Shown: piece after piece, positions 9,188 to 20,481 of the stretch
Position numbering within the stretch: the first letter of the stretch is position 1
Layout of the letters: the number at the start of each line of letters is the position of its first letter
Assembly (NCBI GenBank): GCA_963693315.1
Contig: OY856186.1
Location: 135,518,943-135,582,942, forward strand
Reading direction: 5' to 3'
DNA length: 64,000 bases
Source of the DNA: Diogma glabrata
Taxonomy: Eukaryota > Arthropoda > Insecta > Diptera > Cylindrotomidae
Notes under the pieces: generated by a model
The model's database searches: none
What the model was told of the DNA's origin: nothing
Seen by the model: the letters and a program-made list of their open reading frames with translations, nothing else
Translations under genes and position numbers: made by a program

Positions 9188-10022
9188 GCACACCCAGAAA
9201 AAACAATATCTTTATCAGATAATTTCTGCGAAATAGTTTCACTTTTCGATTTCTTTAATTTTTGTGGTTTAATGTGTTTTAGTTTAATATTTGTTATAGT
9301 ACAATGCATGCTAGTGATTTTAAGTAATTTTTTTTGGTATTTTTCAAAACGTGATAGTGGTTAAGGTGAATAAGTTTAATGTTGGTCGTGAATATTGTGT
9401 ATTGTGGCGAGTTTTGTTTATTAATTTTAAGTTTAGTAATAGTGTAAAACGAAAAAAAGTATATATTACGAAAATTAAGTGAGATGAAAAAAAATAACTA
9501 AAGATTAGTGGTAAAGAAATTTAACACGTGGCCACGAGAATCGTGTATACTAATATTGTGTTTCTATAGTGCATAATGTATTAATTTAGTGTTAATTTAT
9601 TATATATATAGTTTACATTAGTGGATATTTTGTGTGATATATTGATAGTGTATTATACTGTGTATTATAGTGTGTATTATAGTGTATATTTATAGTGTGT
9701 AAAACATTATTATTATAGTGTGAAGTGTAAAATATTGTATTATAGTGTAAAATATTGGACAATAGTGAATAACTTAGGAAGCCGGTTAAAAAAAAAGAAT
9801 TTTCTAAAATTTCTGGAATGTGCGAGATGCAAATAAAATAAAGAAGGAAACGCATGCAGAATAAATCTAAAATATATTGTTCCTTGTTTTTGTTCATTAT
9901 TGAAGTTATTTAGTTAGTAATTTAATTATAGTAGTTGTTATTTTTATAAAATGTAAAATTAAATAAATTAATAAAGTAAATTAAAAAAATAAGCGCTTTT
10001 GTACTATTAAATAAACGTGTAT
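9188..10022 (+). other. Leader of gypsy family 2
   Basis: Untranslated AT-rich leader between PBS and gag, with a patch of short GTGTATTATAGTGT repeats at about 9640-9760. No gene. In copy 2 the same leader is split by the 701-bp TIR element. Confidence 0.55.
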
Positions 10023-10979
10023 GAGCAATTTCACGAAGATTCAACAACGCTTTGACTTGACCCCTTTTAATTTTGATTATTTTTTGTTTATAGATAGTCT
10101 TTGATAAATAAAAAATACAAGTTCTCTTAGAATTTTTTTTTTCGACCAGGGGTCTTCACAGGGTGCCCCTCAATTTTTGTTATTTTGTGATGTGAGTGCT
10201 TTTTGACGAGCGATTGTAGAAAAACTACTGAATCGATTTTCATAAATGATATGTCGTTGAATAGGTATTAGAACAAAGTTTTTAAAAATGTAAACTGTTA
10301 ATTTTTTGAAATAATTTTTAACGGTGCGATAAACCAAATTAAAAAGGGTCGAGTCAAAATGTCGCAAAATTTTGCTGAACTTGACTGAAATTGCTTTTTA
10401 AAAAGTTCATTTAATAATAAAATATTTGATATTTAACATAAAAAAAAAATCTGAATCTAAAAATCGCCATTTTTATAATTTTCCTTCAGAACAAAAAAAT
10501 CTGATTCCCGACAGTCATATGCACAACGAATTTTATCTCTAAAACAAAAAATCATGCTAGTCCTTAACTTTCACAAGTTGTTAGATATAAAATAAGCTTC
10601 AATTTAGTTTAAAAAAAAAAAAAAAAAAGGGCTGTGCCATCTTTTTTTCAATTACACCGTTTTTTTCTTATGTTACACCGTTAAAAATTATTTCAAAAAA
10701 TTAACAGTGTACATTTTTAAAAACTTTGTTCTAATACCTATTCAACGACATATCATTTATGAAAATCGATTCAGTAGTTTTTCTACAATCGCTCGTCAAA
10801 AAGCACTCACATCACAAAATAACAAAAATTGAGGGGCACCCTGTGAAGACCCCTGGTCGAAAAAAAAAATTCTAAGAGAACTTGTATTTTTTATTTATCA
10901 AAGACTATCTATAAACAAAAAATAATCAAAATTAAAAGGGGTCAAGTCAAAGCGTTGTTGAATCTTCGTGAAATTGCTC
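10023..10979. mobile_element. 957-bp foldback element with 304-bp TIRs
   Basis: Terminal inverted repeats 10023-10326 and 10676-10979 (304 bp each, few mismatches) start GAGCAATTTCACGAAG. The element is flanked by TGTAT at 10018-10022 and 10980-10984, a 5-bp target duplication. It has no transposase, so it would depend on enzymes in trans. It lies in a segment of about 1.16 kb that is missing from copy 2. Superfamily not assigned. Confidence 0.8.
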
Positions 10980-10984
10980 TGTAT

Positions 10985-11571
10985 ATAAATTTGAATTTTT
11001 TTTTATAGTTGTAATTGGTCGACTGAGTCTTCATCCAGTCTTACAGTTTCTTAGCCACGTATTAGCAACGGTGTAAAGGTCAAATAGAAACAAGGTGAAG
11101 ACGAGTTCGTATTAGCAATTGAGTTGTGTATTTTGTATTAACAAAATTTTGACCAATATTCAACAACTCGTTTCATTGCGAATTATTTTTGTTTGTTACT
11201 TGTGATTTTCGTTTAGAATGCAAATCTTAATATGTCTTAAGTTTTTGCAATTGAAGTCATTAGGACAAAACAAATACATGATAAATAAGTTTGATTTTTG
11301 TGTTTGTTTTTGTTTTACACAGCATTAAGGGGTTTAAAAGCATTAAATATTTTTTTCATATTTCAGTTAGCTTATATTTACGTTTTATCATTTAAATAAT
11401 TTAAAAATTTGGCTATAAATAAAAAAAAATTCAATTAATAATAAAACAAATTTATTTTTCTTATTCAATATTTATTTTTCTTAAGTCCTGTTGTTCTTGT
11501 CGCATATTTCTTACCAAGCATTGACTTGCGGTTGTGTACAAATTGTAAAAACAATATTTTTTTGAATAATT
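10985..11571 (+). other. Distal leader of gypsy family 2
   Basis: AT-rich untranslated region before gag. From about 11139 it aligns again with copy 2 (61100 onward). No gene seen. Confidence 0.5.
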
Positions 11572-12801
11572 ATGGCGCAGGATACAGGGTATATATATGA
11601 ACCACTTCATTTGAGCGAAGAAGAGAGGAAACATAAGCTATATGTTAGGGGTATTGAGGGTTTGGGTACAGCCCGAAGCGAAACGGCCGCATTACGAAAT
11701 GCAATTTGGAAAGAAGATGTAGAAACTGATATTGTTACTCTCGTCAACATCCAAAATCCGACGGAAGAATTAGCAAAAGGTCGTTCTATGTTAGCAATAC
11801 TTACAGACGAATTTTATCTCGCCGAAAAAAAAAATAATTTGGATATTTTAGGCATAATCTGTTCTAGAGTAGCGCTTTGGATCAATCGTGTGTCAAGACT
11901 AAGGGAACCAAATATTACAGGGCATCAGGAGGTACTAAACGGATTGAAAGAACTGCATAAACATATAGTTTCATGCAAGCAAAACGAAGTACCAGTTCAA
12001 GGTCAGAATACTCGAACTTCTATAGCAGAGTCAAATCAAAACATCAGATTATCAATTGAGAAGCAGAGGGTCAACAATGATACTGATGAGCTAACAAACC
12101 AAATGGCTAGGATGTGCTCTGGAAGAGGAAGAGGACGAGGAAGTTTATCTCCTTCTAGCCTGAATGTTTCTTTTTTAAACCCCATACACTCTTTACGTGA
12201 TTCCGTAGAACGTAGAATAGGAAGTTCAAACAATTCTGAACCCAGATCAAGTTCCGAACACGAAAAACGTCAAGTAAATGGTCCAAAACCTGATGCGATG
12301 TACAGTCGTTATGATTTTCATTCACGTCCCCAAGTTCAAAAGGGAGATTATAGCAACTCAAAACATGTTTATAGGTGGGACATACAGTTTAGTGGAGATG
12401 GCCAAGGTCTATCATTAAATGAATTTTTGACTCAAGTGGAAGTTTATGCTCGCGGCGAAGACGTTAGAGAACCTGTACTTCTTTCAAACATCCATTATCT
12501 TCTAAAAGGAAAAGCTGAACGTTAGTACTGGGGTAGTTTGGAATCCTTTAATAGTTGGGCCTCCTTTGTTGAAAGCATTAAAAGTGAGTTTCTACCGCGT
12601 CACTATGATTTTTTACTGAGAGAAGAGATACACAACCGTTTAAAAGACCGCTCTGAACCATTTGCCAATTTCATTACTGATCTCAAAGTGTTGTTTAGAA
12701 AAGCGCATCCTCCTTTGGATGAAAATTTCAAGGTATATGTAGTACAGAAAAACATGCTTCCTCAATATAGTTTCAACCTTGCCATGACCAACGCTAGAAC
12801 G
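11572..12801 (+). pseudogene. gag: Ty3/gypsy Gag, family 2, N-terminal part (copy 1)
   Basis: From the ATG at 11572 the frame gives 317 residues, a TAG at 12523-12525, then continues in frame to the hAT insertion. An N-terminal helical region is followed by an Arg-Gly patch (GRGRGRGS) and then a retrotransposon capsid domain starting near VYRWDIQFSGDG, with LNEFL and VLLSNIHYLLKGKAER before the stop and SFNSWASFV and FLPRHYDFLLREEI after it. The TAG sits where gypsy capsids usually have an aromatic residue (before YWGS) and is present in both duplication copies, so it predates the duplication. The capsid would assemble particles in the cytoplasm. The gene is cut at 12801 and resumes at 17774. 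Confidence 0.82.
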
Positions 12802-12951
12802 CAGTGGCGTAGCTAGCATGGGTGGCACCCGGGGCGGATATTGTGGTGTCACCCCAAAAATAAAACTGTCAATAATAATAAAAAGCCGATAAACGTAATT
12901 TATAATTTTTTTTAATTAATACAAATGAGCATTATTATTAATAAGCTACAT

Positions 12952-13075
12952 TTTTTTTTTAATAAAATGTGTTGTGTAGTAGGAATTACAATATGTGTCC
13001 CAATAACACATAAAAACCTTTTAAGACCAAGGTCCCACAACAACATACGTTCAAAGGTGTTGATGGACGTAAATC
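12952..13075 (-). mobile_element. LINE 3' tail inside the hAT
   Basis: On the minus strand: a GTTGTTGTGGGACC block, CTTAAAAGG, TATGTGTTATTGGGACACA, then ACACAACACATTTTATT and poly(A). It is the same 3' tail as at 600-685 and 41083-41667. The copy at 62930-63050 is its duplicate in copy 2. Confidence 0.65.
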
Positions 13076-13564
13076 TTTCTTTTTTTGTTTTTTTATATTT
13101 TTTGTTAAAGAATGGATAACTAAACAAAAAATCCTATCACTGACAAAATATGACAAAGGCCAATATTTTATGATAGAATAGAGAAAATAAAAGTAAATTA
13201 AAAAGTAAATAGCAAATTTTTACAAAAATTTGCTGAAACAAAACAAAAATGTAGTTGCCAATAATCCAGCCGGTTGCATTTTCCTTGATCCCGTGACGCA
13301 CTGTCTTTCTTGAAGATTAAAGCCCACACATAGTTATATGAAGGCTCGTCTCTTCAAGGAAGCAATAACGTCTCATCATCAAGGATTATTTCACAGCTAA
13401 GATTGAGGGTGCTACCGTTGACTGAATACAGTTAATCCGCTACCACCCCTAAGATGTCACCTTGACTAGTGATGTCTCACTGCTATTGCCAGTGGTATGT
13501 GATATCTCACGTTAACTCGTATGTCAATAGCATGGACTGGAGTACGCGGGGCTGTCACACCCGT

Positions 13565-16260
13565 AGACCAAAATAAAAAAAATTTTCAAAACAATTAAAA
13601 CTGATCCCTCCATGCGGGTCATTATTGCCCGCAAGTAATTTTCAATTAATTTTAATTTGCTGAAACTCCTCTCACACGAAGCCACTAATACGCAAATAGT
13701 CATAAATAACTTTAGTGCGACCGTAGGATTTGGAAGAAATTCCGAAAAATCCCATTCTACGACGAATTTCAAAAGTTCTAGGTACACCCAGCTAGAAAGT
13801 GTAACATTGGCCGCTTTTAAATGCCTCCTCAACCTTGGTATCTCTATGAGGAGCTTTGTTGCCGATACCTCATTATAAAAACTGGTAAATTTTGGAACAG
13901 ATAATTTCAACTCTTCACTGTTCGCCAAAAGCTAAGTGTTTTTCTGCACAACCTCGAAAAATGAAGCTAAATCTTGAACTGACTTAGGTCTAGCTCTGAG
14001 TTCAACACTGAATCGGTCAAGACATTCCAACATGTCCTTTTTAAGTTGAGCTCTCAGTGTCAGTCCTACATCAGGGGCAAACTCACCAGCCATTGGTTTT
14101 TTGCGTTTTTACGACGAATTCGGCTTTCCATTGGAATGTCATAGTCCTCCGATTTTTTCGCAGCAAGAATTATTGCCTCTTCTACAATGTGACTTTGTTA
14201 CGAATTGACTCTATTTTTGTAACTAATTGATCAATATTCAAGCTCTTGCTTTGCAATCCAATCTGAGCACAGATATTATTTCCCTTAGAATATCATTCCA
14301 AAACAAAAGATAGCAAAGAAACGTAAAATCACATGCTGCATGGATAAGGTTCTGCGCAGCGCTTCTAGTATCTACATTTTCTTGTTGATCACTTAACTTC
14401 TCAATTGCAGCCACAATCCCATCAAAATTTTTGGCCAATACTTTTACTGCAGCATAATGAGCACTCCAATGCGTTGTTAAGAGTCTTTTAACAGTTGCTT
14501 TGTTGTGTTTAACAAGCACTTCGGCTGGTCGAAGCAGAAAAACATGTAAAAATGGCTTCCACTGTTTCGAAAAACGTTACACAAGCTATATTTTGTGCAA
14601 CTGAGTGTTGGCCACATAAATTAATTGAATGATCTATACAGCCGACAAAAATTGCTTTGTAAGTTTTTGCTTTAATGATAGCTTGCACTCCTCCATGTAT
14701 ACTACACATAACAGCTGCATTATCATAACCTTGGGAACGACAATTCATAACATCTATACCTTTTCAAGATTTTTACACTGAAAAATACATGTCCTATTTC
14801 CAATCGAAATGCAGTTGTCTCAACCTCACCGTGCGGGCAGATATGGCGAATCGAACTACGAGATTGATTCAACAACTGTAAATTATAAACCGACAATCAC
14901 ATGAAATATTTATGTGAAAATAAAATATAGTTCAATTAATCTCAAATACTTAAATTTTAAAATGAAAAATTCATGATATAAGGCCAAAGAAATATGTTTT
15001 CATGGAAATAGTTATTAGCTTTATTCAAGTACTGTTATATTGGATATAACACTTTATATTTTAAATAAACCTCTTTCTGTTGTCAGGAGAATGTTACTGA
15101 GTACTAAGTAGTTGTCCCAATCACGGTGAAATTGTTTGTAAATATTTTTTCTTTGCATGAATAATAAACTGCCAACTTCGAGATGAGGTTGTCATTACTT
15201 CAAATTTTTTTTCAGTGTAAGAATTTCATCGCTTAAATCAGCGGCTTTTTTCCATGTAAAGGAAAAAATCCAAGTAATACTTCCTTGATTTCCACTTTTC
15301 TAGCATCAATTTTCACATAACGAATCACTTGTGATATTTGATCAATATGTGAATTGTCAGGTGTGCTATCAAACATAATTCCTAAATATTTAACCGATTT
15401 AATTTCGTTGACAAGCTTAAACGTGGTTTGCTAAATCATTTATGAACTCATTTTGTATATCTGGTGACAAATATGATACTTTTGGTGATTTACAATGCTC
15501 CAAATTCAAAATGTGTTCTTTTGACACTACATCATACTTTGACAATAGATTGACTAGTTCTAAAAAATGGCCTTTATTTGAAGAACTTTGTCCTTCATCA
15601 TGTCAACGAAATGCTAGGTTTTGTTTAGATAAAAACAAAGTTATATCCAATAATCTGGATAAAAAACGTTTCCACTTCTGTTTTTTATTATATATTAATT
15701 GCAAGGCTGCGTCTCCTATCGTTTTATGAAATTTTAACCTCATTTCCAAAGCTTGCCAATTTTAAAAGTTCTCCAGATGTTCATTTAAAGTTTCATGGTC
15801 GGTTACTTTGGGATTTAGTTTCCACCACTTCTGAAATCCAGTCGCAAACGACCCTTCTATATTTTGAAAATGTTCACTTCCTTTTTTTATTATTTCAATG
15901 CGAACATTATCAGAGACTACCTAGTATATTCCAATGTGATACATATCGTAAGTCCTGAAGTGATTCACCCATGCAAATACTGTCTTCGATAGTAGAAGCA
16001 TTAGCAGCATTATCACTATCATTTTCAGTATTTCGTTCTAATTCGTTTAGCTTATCATTATTAATTCTGTATTGTCACTGTTGCTTTCCGAAGATGAGCC
16101 AATGTTCTCTGAAACATTCGTTGCATCAACGTGAGAATCAGTTTCTTTTGATGAACCTTGAATGTCATCTGGTTTTGTAACATATTTATAGATGAATCCA
16201 GATATGCTCTGAACTGCATCTATTTTAGCCTGTTTGGTTTTTCTCTACTGGAATCCACTT
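13565..16260 (-). pseudogene. hAT transposase, ZMYM1/DUF4371-type, degenerate
   Basis: Read from right to left the minus strand gives, in several frames, pieces of a hAT transposase: FATGFQKWWKLNP and LSKQNLAFR followed by HDEGQ near 15600-15900, YLGIMFDSTPDNSHIDQ near 15350 (RNase H-fold start with an Asp), CRSQGYDNAAVM at about 14740 (second Asp), SAHYAAVKVLAKNF, and near 13650-13850 the C-terminal dimerisation block VALKLFMTICV with SCERSFSKLKLI and NYLRAIMTRM. The enzyme would excise and insert the element in the nucleus. Stops, frameshifts and a nested insertion at 14776-15217 prevent expression. Confidence 0.85.
14776..15217. mobile_element. 442-bp TIR element nested in the hAT transposase
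   Basis: It begins CACTGAAAAATACATG and ends TTTTTTTTCAGTG, flanked by TA on each side (TA|CACTG...CAGTG|TA). It interrupts the transposase between the DSTPDNSHIDQ block and the CRSQGYDNAA block. The first 35 bp recur exactly at 44345-44379. CACTG ends and a 2-bp TA duplication would fit a non-autonomous CACTA/EnSpm-like element, but the class is uncertain. Confidence 0.6.
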
Positions 16261-16497
16261 TTTCTTTAAGAAGTATGAACTCCTCGTTTCATATTTATTT
16301 TTTGGGATATTTGCTAAATGAAATCTAAAAAAATATTTTTAATTATAGTAGGTATCAGCAAAGCATTAATTCTAAATATATTTGTAGGATACATATATGT
16401 CTAGTTCATAATAAGTACACTGTTTTAACGACTAAATACACCGCCAAGAAAATTAATTTATTTAAATTTCCTTGTAACAACTTATATTAAATAATAT

Positions 16498-16948
16498 TTG
16501 ATAAAATGGGAATATACAAATCATATACCTAATATTATAAGGAACTGTTTAAAAAAATATAAGTATAAAATCCTAAAAAATATTTTATATAAAGAATTGA
16601 AACCAAAATTAAATATCCGATTAGAATCATGCTCAATAATTTACAAAATTAAATGTGATTTTTGTGAAAAATTTTACATAGGTAAAACCGGAAAATGTTT
16701 TAAGGACTGATTTAAGGCATACCTTCCTACGAAGAAAAATAAACAAAATTTAAAGTCTATTTTTGCAAACCATTTACATAGTTAATAACAATAGCTACAC
16801 CACTTTTAAAAGAAATTTGAAGGCATTACATTTATGTAGCCAAGGATCTCTAAAAGAATCACTTGATGAGTTTGAAATTTACAAGGGATTTAAAACCCAA
16901 CAAAATGTAATTTTAAATGATAAACTTTCATTTAATTCAAATATATAA
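16498..16948 (+). pseudogene. Penelope-like (family A) GIY-YIG endonuclease fragment
   Basis: The frame includes CSIIYKIKCDFCEKFYIGKT, a GIY-YIG signature as in the C-terminal endonuclease of EN+ PLEs, then GKCFKD with a stop where RF.EHL is expected. A second frame carries LCSQGSLKESLDEFEIYKG. The fragment at 35655-36008 is the same family. No RT is left. It is cargo inside the hAT, about 800 bp from its right end. Confidence 0.65.
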
Positions 16949-16959
16949 ATATATAAAAC

Positions 16960-17773
16960 TGAAAACAAACTGTATGAGTATGTATCTACCTATAAAAATT
17001 TGCAAAACTGCAGTAATTGCATAACTGCCATTTTATTCCACAGTAATTATTTTTGTGTCAATTGAAAAACGATCTATTCCAATTTATTCCTTGAGTTTCA
17101 AGATAAAGGAAAAACAAATTATTTTGAGATCATTTACAAACACGGTGATTTGATTGTTTATTAGTTTCTTTAAGTGTTTGCAGTTAATTTGTTTGAAATG
17201 TAAAACATATATTAGGTAGTAAAGTTAAGCTAATATTTTAGAAATCATTTTGGAATAAAGACGTTGTAACTCAAGGGTGCCATCCGATCGACAAAGGGTG
17301 CCACATTATCGATGTAAACCACTTTTCCTATACATTATTCAGCATATGTGTTTTCAGACCTTTTCGTTAAAGAATCATTCTTGCATATTAAATAATATAC
17401 CATAAAAAAGTCAATATGGTATCTATAGGAATATTTAAAGCTATTGAGTAATTGTGGTGATGGTATTAAATACTCAACATGTTGATTCGATTAATATTGT
17501 TAAAATATTATTTCACGTAATAACTCAAAAATTTTGAAAAGAAGAATAGATTCTTTTTGAACCAATAACACATTTATAGGACACATTTATAAGTTATCAC
17601 AATTTATAAATTAAAATTATATGGATAACCTGGTTAAAATGGTTTCTATAGAAGTGATTTATCGTTGAAAACATTGTGATGGTTTGTTTAAGTTTTTTAC
17701 GGTCGGGTGTCACCCCAAAACGGGTGACACCCGGGGCGGACCGCCCCCTCCCCCCCCCCTAGCTACGCCACTG
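16960..17773. other. Right subterminal region of the hAT
   Basis: No coding frame. Near the end GGGTGTCACCCC and GGGTGACACCC form an inverted pair, followed by a GC-rich cap before the TIR. Left-end sequence GGTGGCACCCGGGGCGGA is echoed at 17721-17740. Confidence 0.5.
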
Positions 17774-18177
17774 CTAGAACGTTTGATGACATTATTGGAC
17801 TTTGTAAGAGAATGGATGAAATTAAGCTTATGTCGGAACGGCGTTCATATACCACACAACTGCCTTCTACATTTATGGTAGAACCATCATATTCATTCAA
17901 TTCTATTCGACAGGATCAGCACAAACGTTTTACTCGTCAACCAGTGGTTGGTTGCATTGATCAAAGTGACTCGCGCCATACTTACAATGAAAACCTTTAT
18001 CCGAATAATAATGTTTATGGTAGGGAAATATATGTTTTAGATTACAAAGACCCTGTTAAAGAAGAAGAACGATCGATAGATAGACGTAATCACACAGAAA
18101 ACCACCAGATCCGCTATGTAAATTATCGTCTAACTAGAGAATTTGGCCACACAAATCGAGAGAGGGAAACACTGTAA
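17774..18177 (+). pseudogene. gag: Gag family 2, continuation after the hAT
   Basis: Past one copy of the target duplication the gag frame resumes (TFDDIIGLCKRMDEIKL), giving the C-terminal end of the capsid and a charged linker. A frameshift near 18145-18177 separates it from the zinc-knuckle frame. Confidence 0.75.
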
Positions 18178-18511
18178 TTGGGGTGCTGATAAAGCAGGAA
18201 GAGGACTGCAATGTTGGAACTGTGATGAACCAGGGCACTCTCATAAGTATTGCCTTAAGCAACAACTAAATTTATTTTGCTACATATGTGGGAACCAAAA
18301 TGTGACAGCTAGGTACTGTCAAAAGCATAACGACTTTCGTTCGAGAAGAGTTGGTACATTTAGTTATCCTCCACGACATCAAGAATACCAAAACAGAAAT
18401 GATCGGTCGGGAAACGGAGTTACGGAAGAGCGAAAAGAGGGTGCCATCGAACTTCCGTTAGGTGTTCAGCACCAAACGACTCCGCAAATTGGAAATCAGC
18501 CACAGTCATAA
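18176..18511 (+). pseudogene. Nucleocapsid zinc-knuckle region, family 2
   Basis: A CCHC knuckle CWNCDEPGHSHKYC (C-x2-C-x4-H-x4-C) is intact. A second, CYICGNQNVTARYC, keeps the three Cys but has Val in place of His. Such knuckles bind the element's genomic RNA. The frame ends at 18511. Confidence 0.75.
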
Positions 18512-18528
18512 GTCCGCAGTTAGAAATT

Positions 18529-19503
18529 ATGTCCGCCATTATAGACCTTCAGAAAGACAAAAGACCATATTTAAAAGTAGATGTATTGGGACACACATTA
18601 AAAGGATAAATGGATTCAGGTGCAAGCTGTACTATTCTTGGGTTAGGTGGTTTAGAACTGGTAAAAAAATTGGACTAAAAGGGCCAACCTATTTCAGCAG
18701 CGATTAAAACAGTGGACGGAAAGGTTCATCCTGCTGTTAGCATTGTCGATATACCTTACGAAGCTTTGAACATGGTTAAAGTCGTGCCTACTTATATTAT
18801 TCCTTCACTTTCGAAAACATTAATCTTAGGAATAGATTTTTGGGAACATTTTGGAATCAAAAGAAAATTTTGTGAGATTCTTTTGAACTGTAATGTCAAA
18901 CACTTACTTAATGCCATATATCACCCACAGTCTAATCCTGCAGAAAGGATTAACCGAGTTATACTTTCTAGCGTTAGAGCTTATATAACAAATGATCAAC
19001 GAAGTTGGGATGAGAATATTCCTAAGATTGCTTGCGCTATTCGGACTGCTGAACATGAGACAACAAAGTATTCGCCATATTTCGTCAATTTTGGTAAAGA
19101 AATGGAAATAGGAAATGATCACACTGTCGACAAGAGTAAAAAAAAGGATGAGGAAAGTGACAGACTACAAAATCTAAGAAAGGTAAGAGAAGAAGCTGGA
19201 AAGAATTTGCAGAATGCATTTAAGAAATATGCACACCATTACAACTTAAGGACCAGGCAAATTGAGTTTGCTTCAGGAGAGGTTGTATTGCGGAGATCAT
19301 TCAGAAAATCTAATATGGCAGAACGTTTTAACGCCAAGCTTGCGCCACAATATCCGAAGGCTCGCGTTAAGGAGAAAGTTGGTCAAGCTTCTTATTTTTT
19401 GCAGGATATGGAAGGAAAAGACATTGGCAAGTACCATGCAAATGATTTAAAAAAATATACAACTCAATCAAATTTGGTTAATGAAGGTAATAGAAATAGA
19501 TGA
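18529..19503 (+). pseudogene. Protease joined to integrase C-terminal half (RT/RNase H deleted)
   Basis: From about 18529 the frame shows a retropepsin: YLKVDVLGHTLKG, a nonsense TAA at 18607-18609, DSGASCTILG (active-site DSG), a frameshift near 18680, then IIPSLSKTLILGIDFW. Directly after GIKRKFCEI the frame passes into integrase sequence NVKHLLNAIYHPQSNPAERI, whose Glu is the last member of the DDE triad, followed by NIPKIACAIRTAEHETTKYSPY and a C-terminal DNA-binding tail. The RT, RNase H, HHCC zinc finger and the two catalytic Asp of integrase are missing. The junction near 18885 keeps the frame (18712-19503 is open), so an internal deletion, or recombination during reverse transcription, fused the two. 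It cannot be autonomous. Confidence 0.8.
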
Positions 19504-20406
19504 TTCCCCTTTTTAATGTGTTAAATGTTCTAGTAAAATAATTTTTTTGTTAAGGGTTTAATGTTAGTAGATAGTTTATTTTGGTGTTTTATAGATAATT
19601 TGTGTTCGTCTGAATGATTAATGTTCAATGCCTTAATGTTTTAGCAATAATACAAGAAAATTGTATAATGTATCTAAAAAAAAAACTTATGTTGGGTTAA
19701 GAGTTAAGATTACTTAAAATAAATGTTTTTCGTTCATAGGATTAGGATTATCGTAAAAATAATTAATGCATGCTAACTTCATTTTTTTGTATATAGTTTA
19801 ACTTGATTTAAGATTCATATTTTTGGGATATAGATATTTATATTTTTTTTTGTGTTTTGGTTTGAATACTAAAATGAAGGTCATAAGACAATTCAACCGA
19901 GGATATTCTGCTATGTCTGAACAATTTTCAGTTTTCTAAGAGTATTCTCAATAGAAGTATAATAAATTTTGGTCCAGAGTTATGCATTAATGAAAATTGT
20001 AGTTTTCTTTGGGAGCAATTTAAATTTTTCGTTTTTACGCAAGAGTTCTTGTTGTATTTTTTTGGCGTTAGGTTAAGTTGCGGTACATATTCTTGAAGGA
20101 GGCGCGTTGGTCGCAGCATTTTTCAAGAAAGGGTATTCTGCTAGGTCTGGATACACCAGTTTTCCCAGAAGTCCCTTTATAAAAAATATATATTTACCAG
20201 TTTCAATGGGTGTCGCGAGAGCGTATTTAAGTATTTTCTAAAAAAAGGTAATAGTTTTTTTGTTTGTTCCTCAAATGTTTAAATATAATGGGTTTGGTTT
20301 TGATTGTCTGTGTTAGGTTAAGTTGCGAAATCGCCTTCGAAAATGAAGAGCGTCGGTCTCAGATTTTTGTTTTTATTTTTAAGGACTGTTCTGTTAGGTC
20401 TGGAAG
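19504..20406. repeat. Post-integrase region with ~245-bp diverged tandem repeats
   Basis: No gene. From about 19870 diverged units share TATTCTGCTA-GTCTG and GTTAGGTTAAGTTGCG landmarks (the latter at 20067 and 20312, period 245). It is likely the 3' untranslated part of family 2 with a minisatellite. Confidence 0.5.
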
Positions 20407-20481
20407 AAAAAATTGTTTTTTGGTGTATAGCCTATTTAATTAACAAATATTTTAACAAAAATATTTTACATAAAAAACTTT

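Larger units (their letters stand above)
1625..13903 (+). repeat. Segmental duplication, copy 1
   Basis: This block recurs in direct orientation at 54092-63881 with only scattered substitutions. The shared order is gypsy family-1 leader, gag, protease, (GTCGGA)n, foldback, TGTC microsatellite region, complex inverted repeat, family-2 LTR, PBS, leader, gag, and the left part of a hAT inserted at the same base with the same 8-bp target duplication. Differences are mostly clean indels: 3742-5980 plus its duplication and about 9977-11138 occur only here; 59633-60333 and a stretch of about 190 bp near 56579-56765 occur only in copy 2. The upstream breakpoint lies inside the family-1 leader; the downstream limit is not in the window. 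Confidence 0.93.
12802..17773 (-). mobile_element. 4972-bp hAT transposon (ZMYM1-like) inside gag
   Basis: The ends are CAGTGGCGTAGCTAG and its inverse CTAGCTACGCCACTG, flanked by CTAGAACG at 12794-12801 and 17774-17781. An 8-bp duplication with CAG...CTG ends is diagnostic of hAT. The degenerate transposase is on the minus strand. Nested inside are a LINE 3' tail, a 442-bp CACTG-ended element and a PLE GIY-YIG fragment. Copy 2 has the same insertion at the same base, so the hAT arrived before the duplication. Confidence 0.93.

Noticed and set aside
15442..15729. Plus-strand frame of 95 residues inside the hAT.
   Set aside because: It is the antisense shadow of the minus-strand transposase segment containing LSKQNLAFR and LVNLLSKYDVV.
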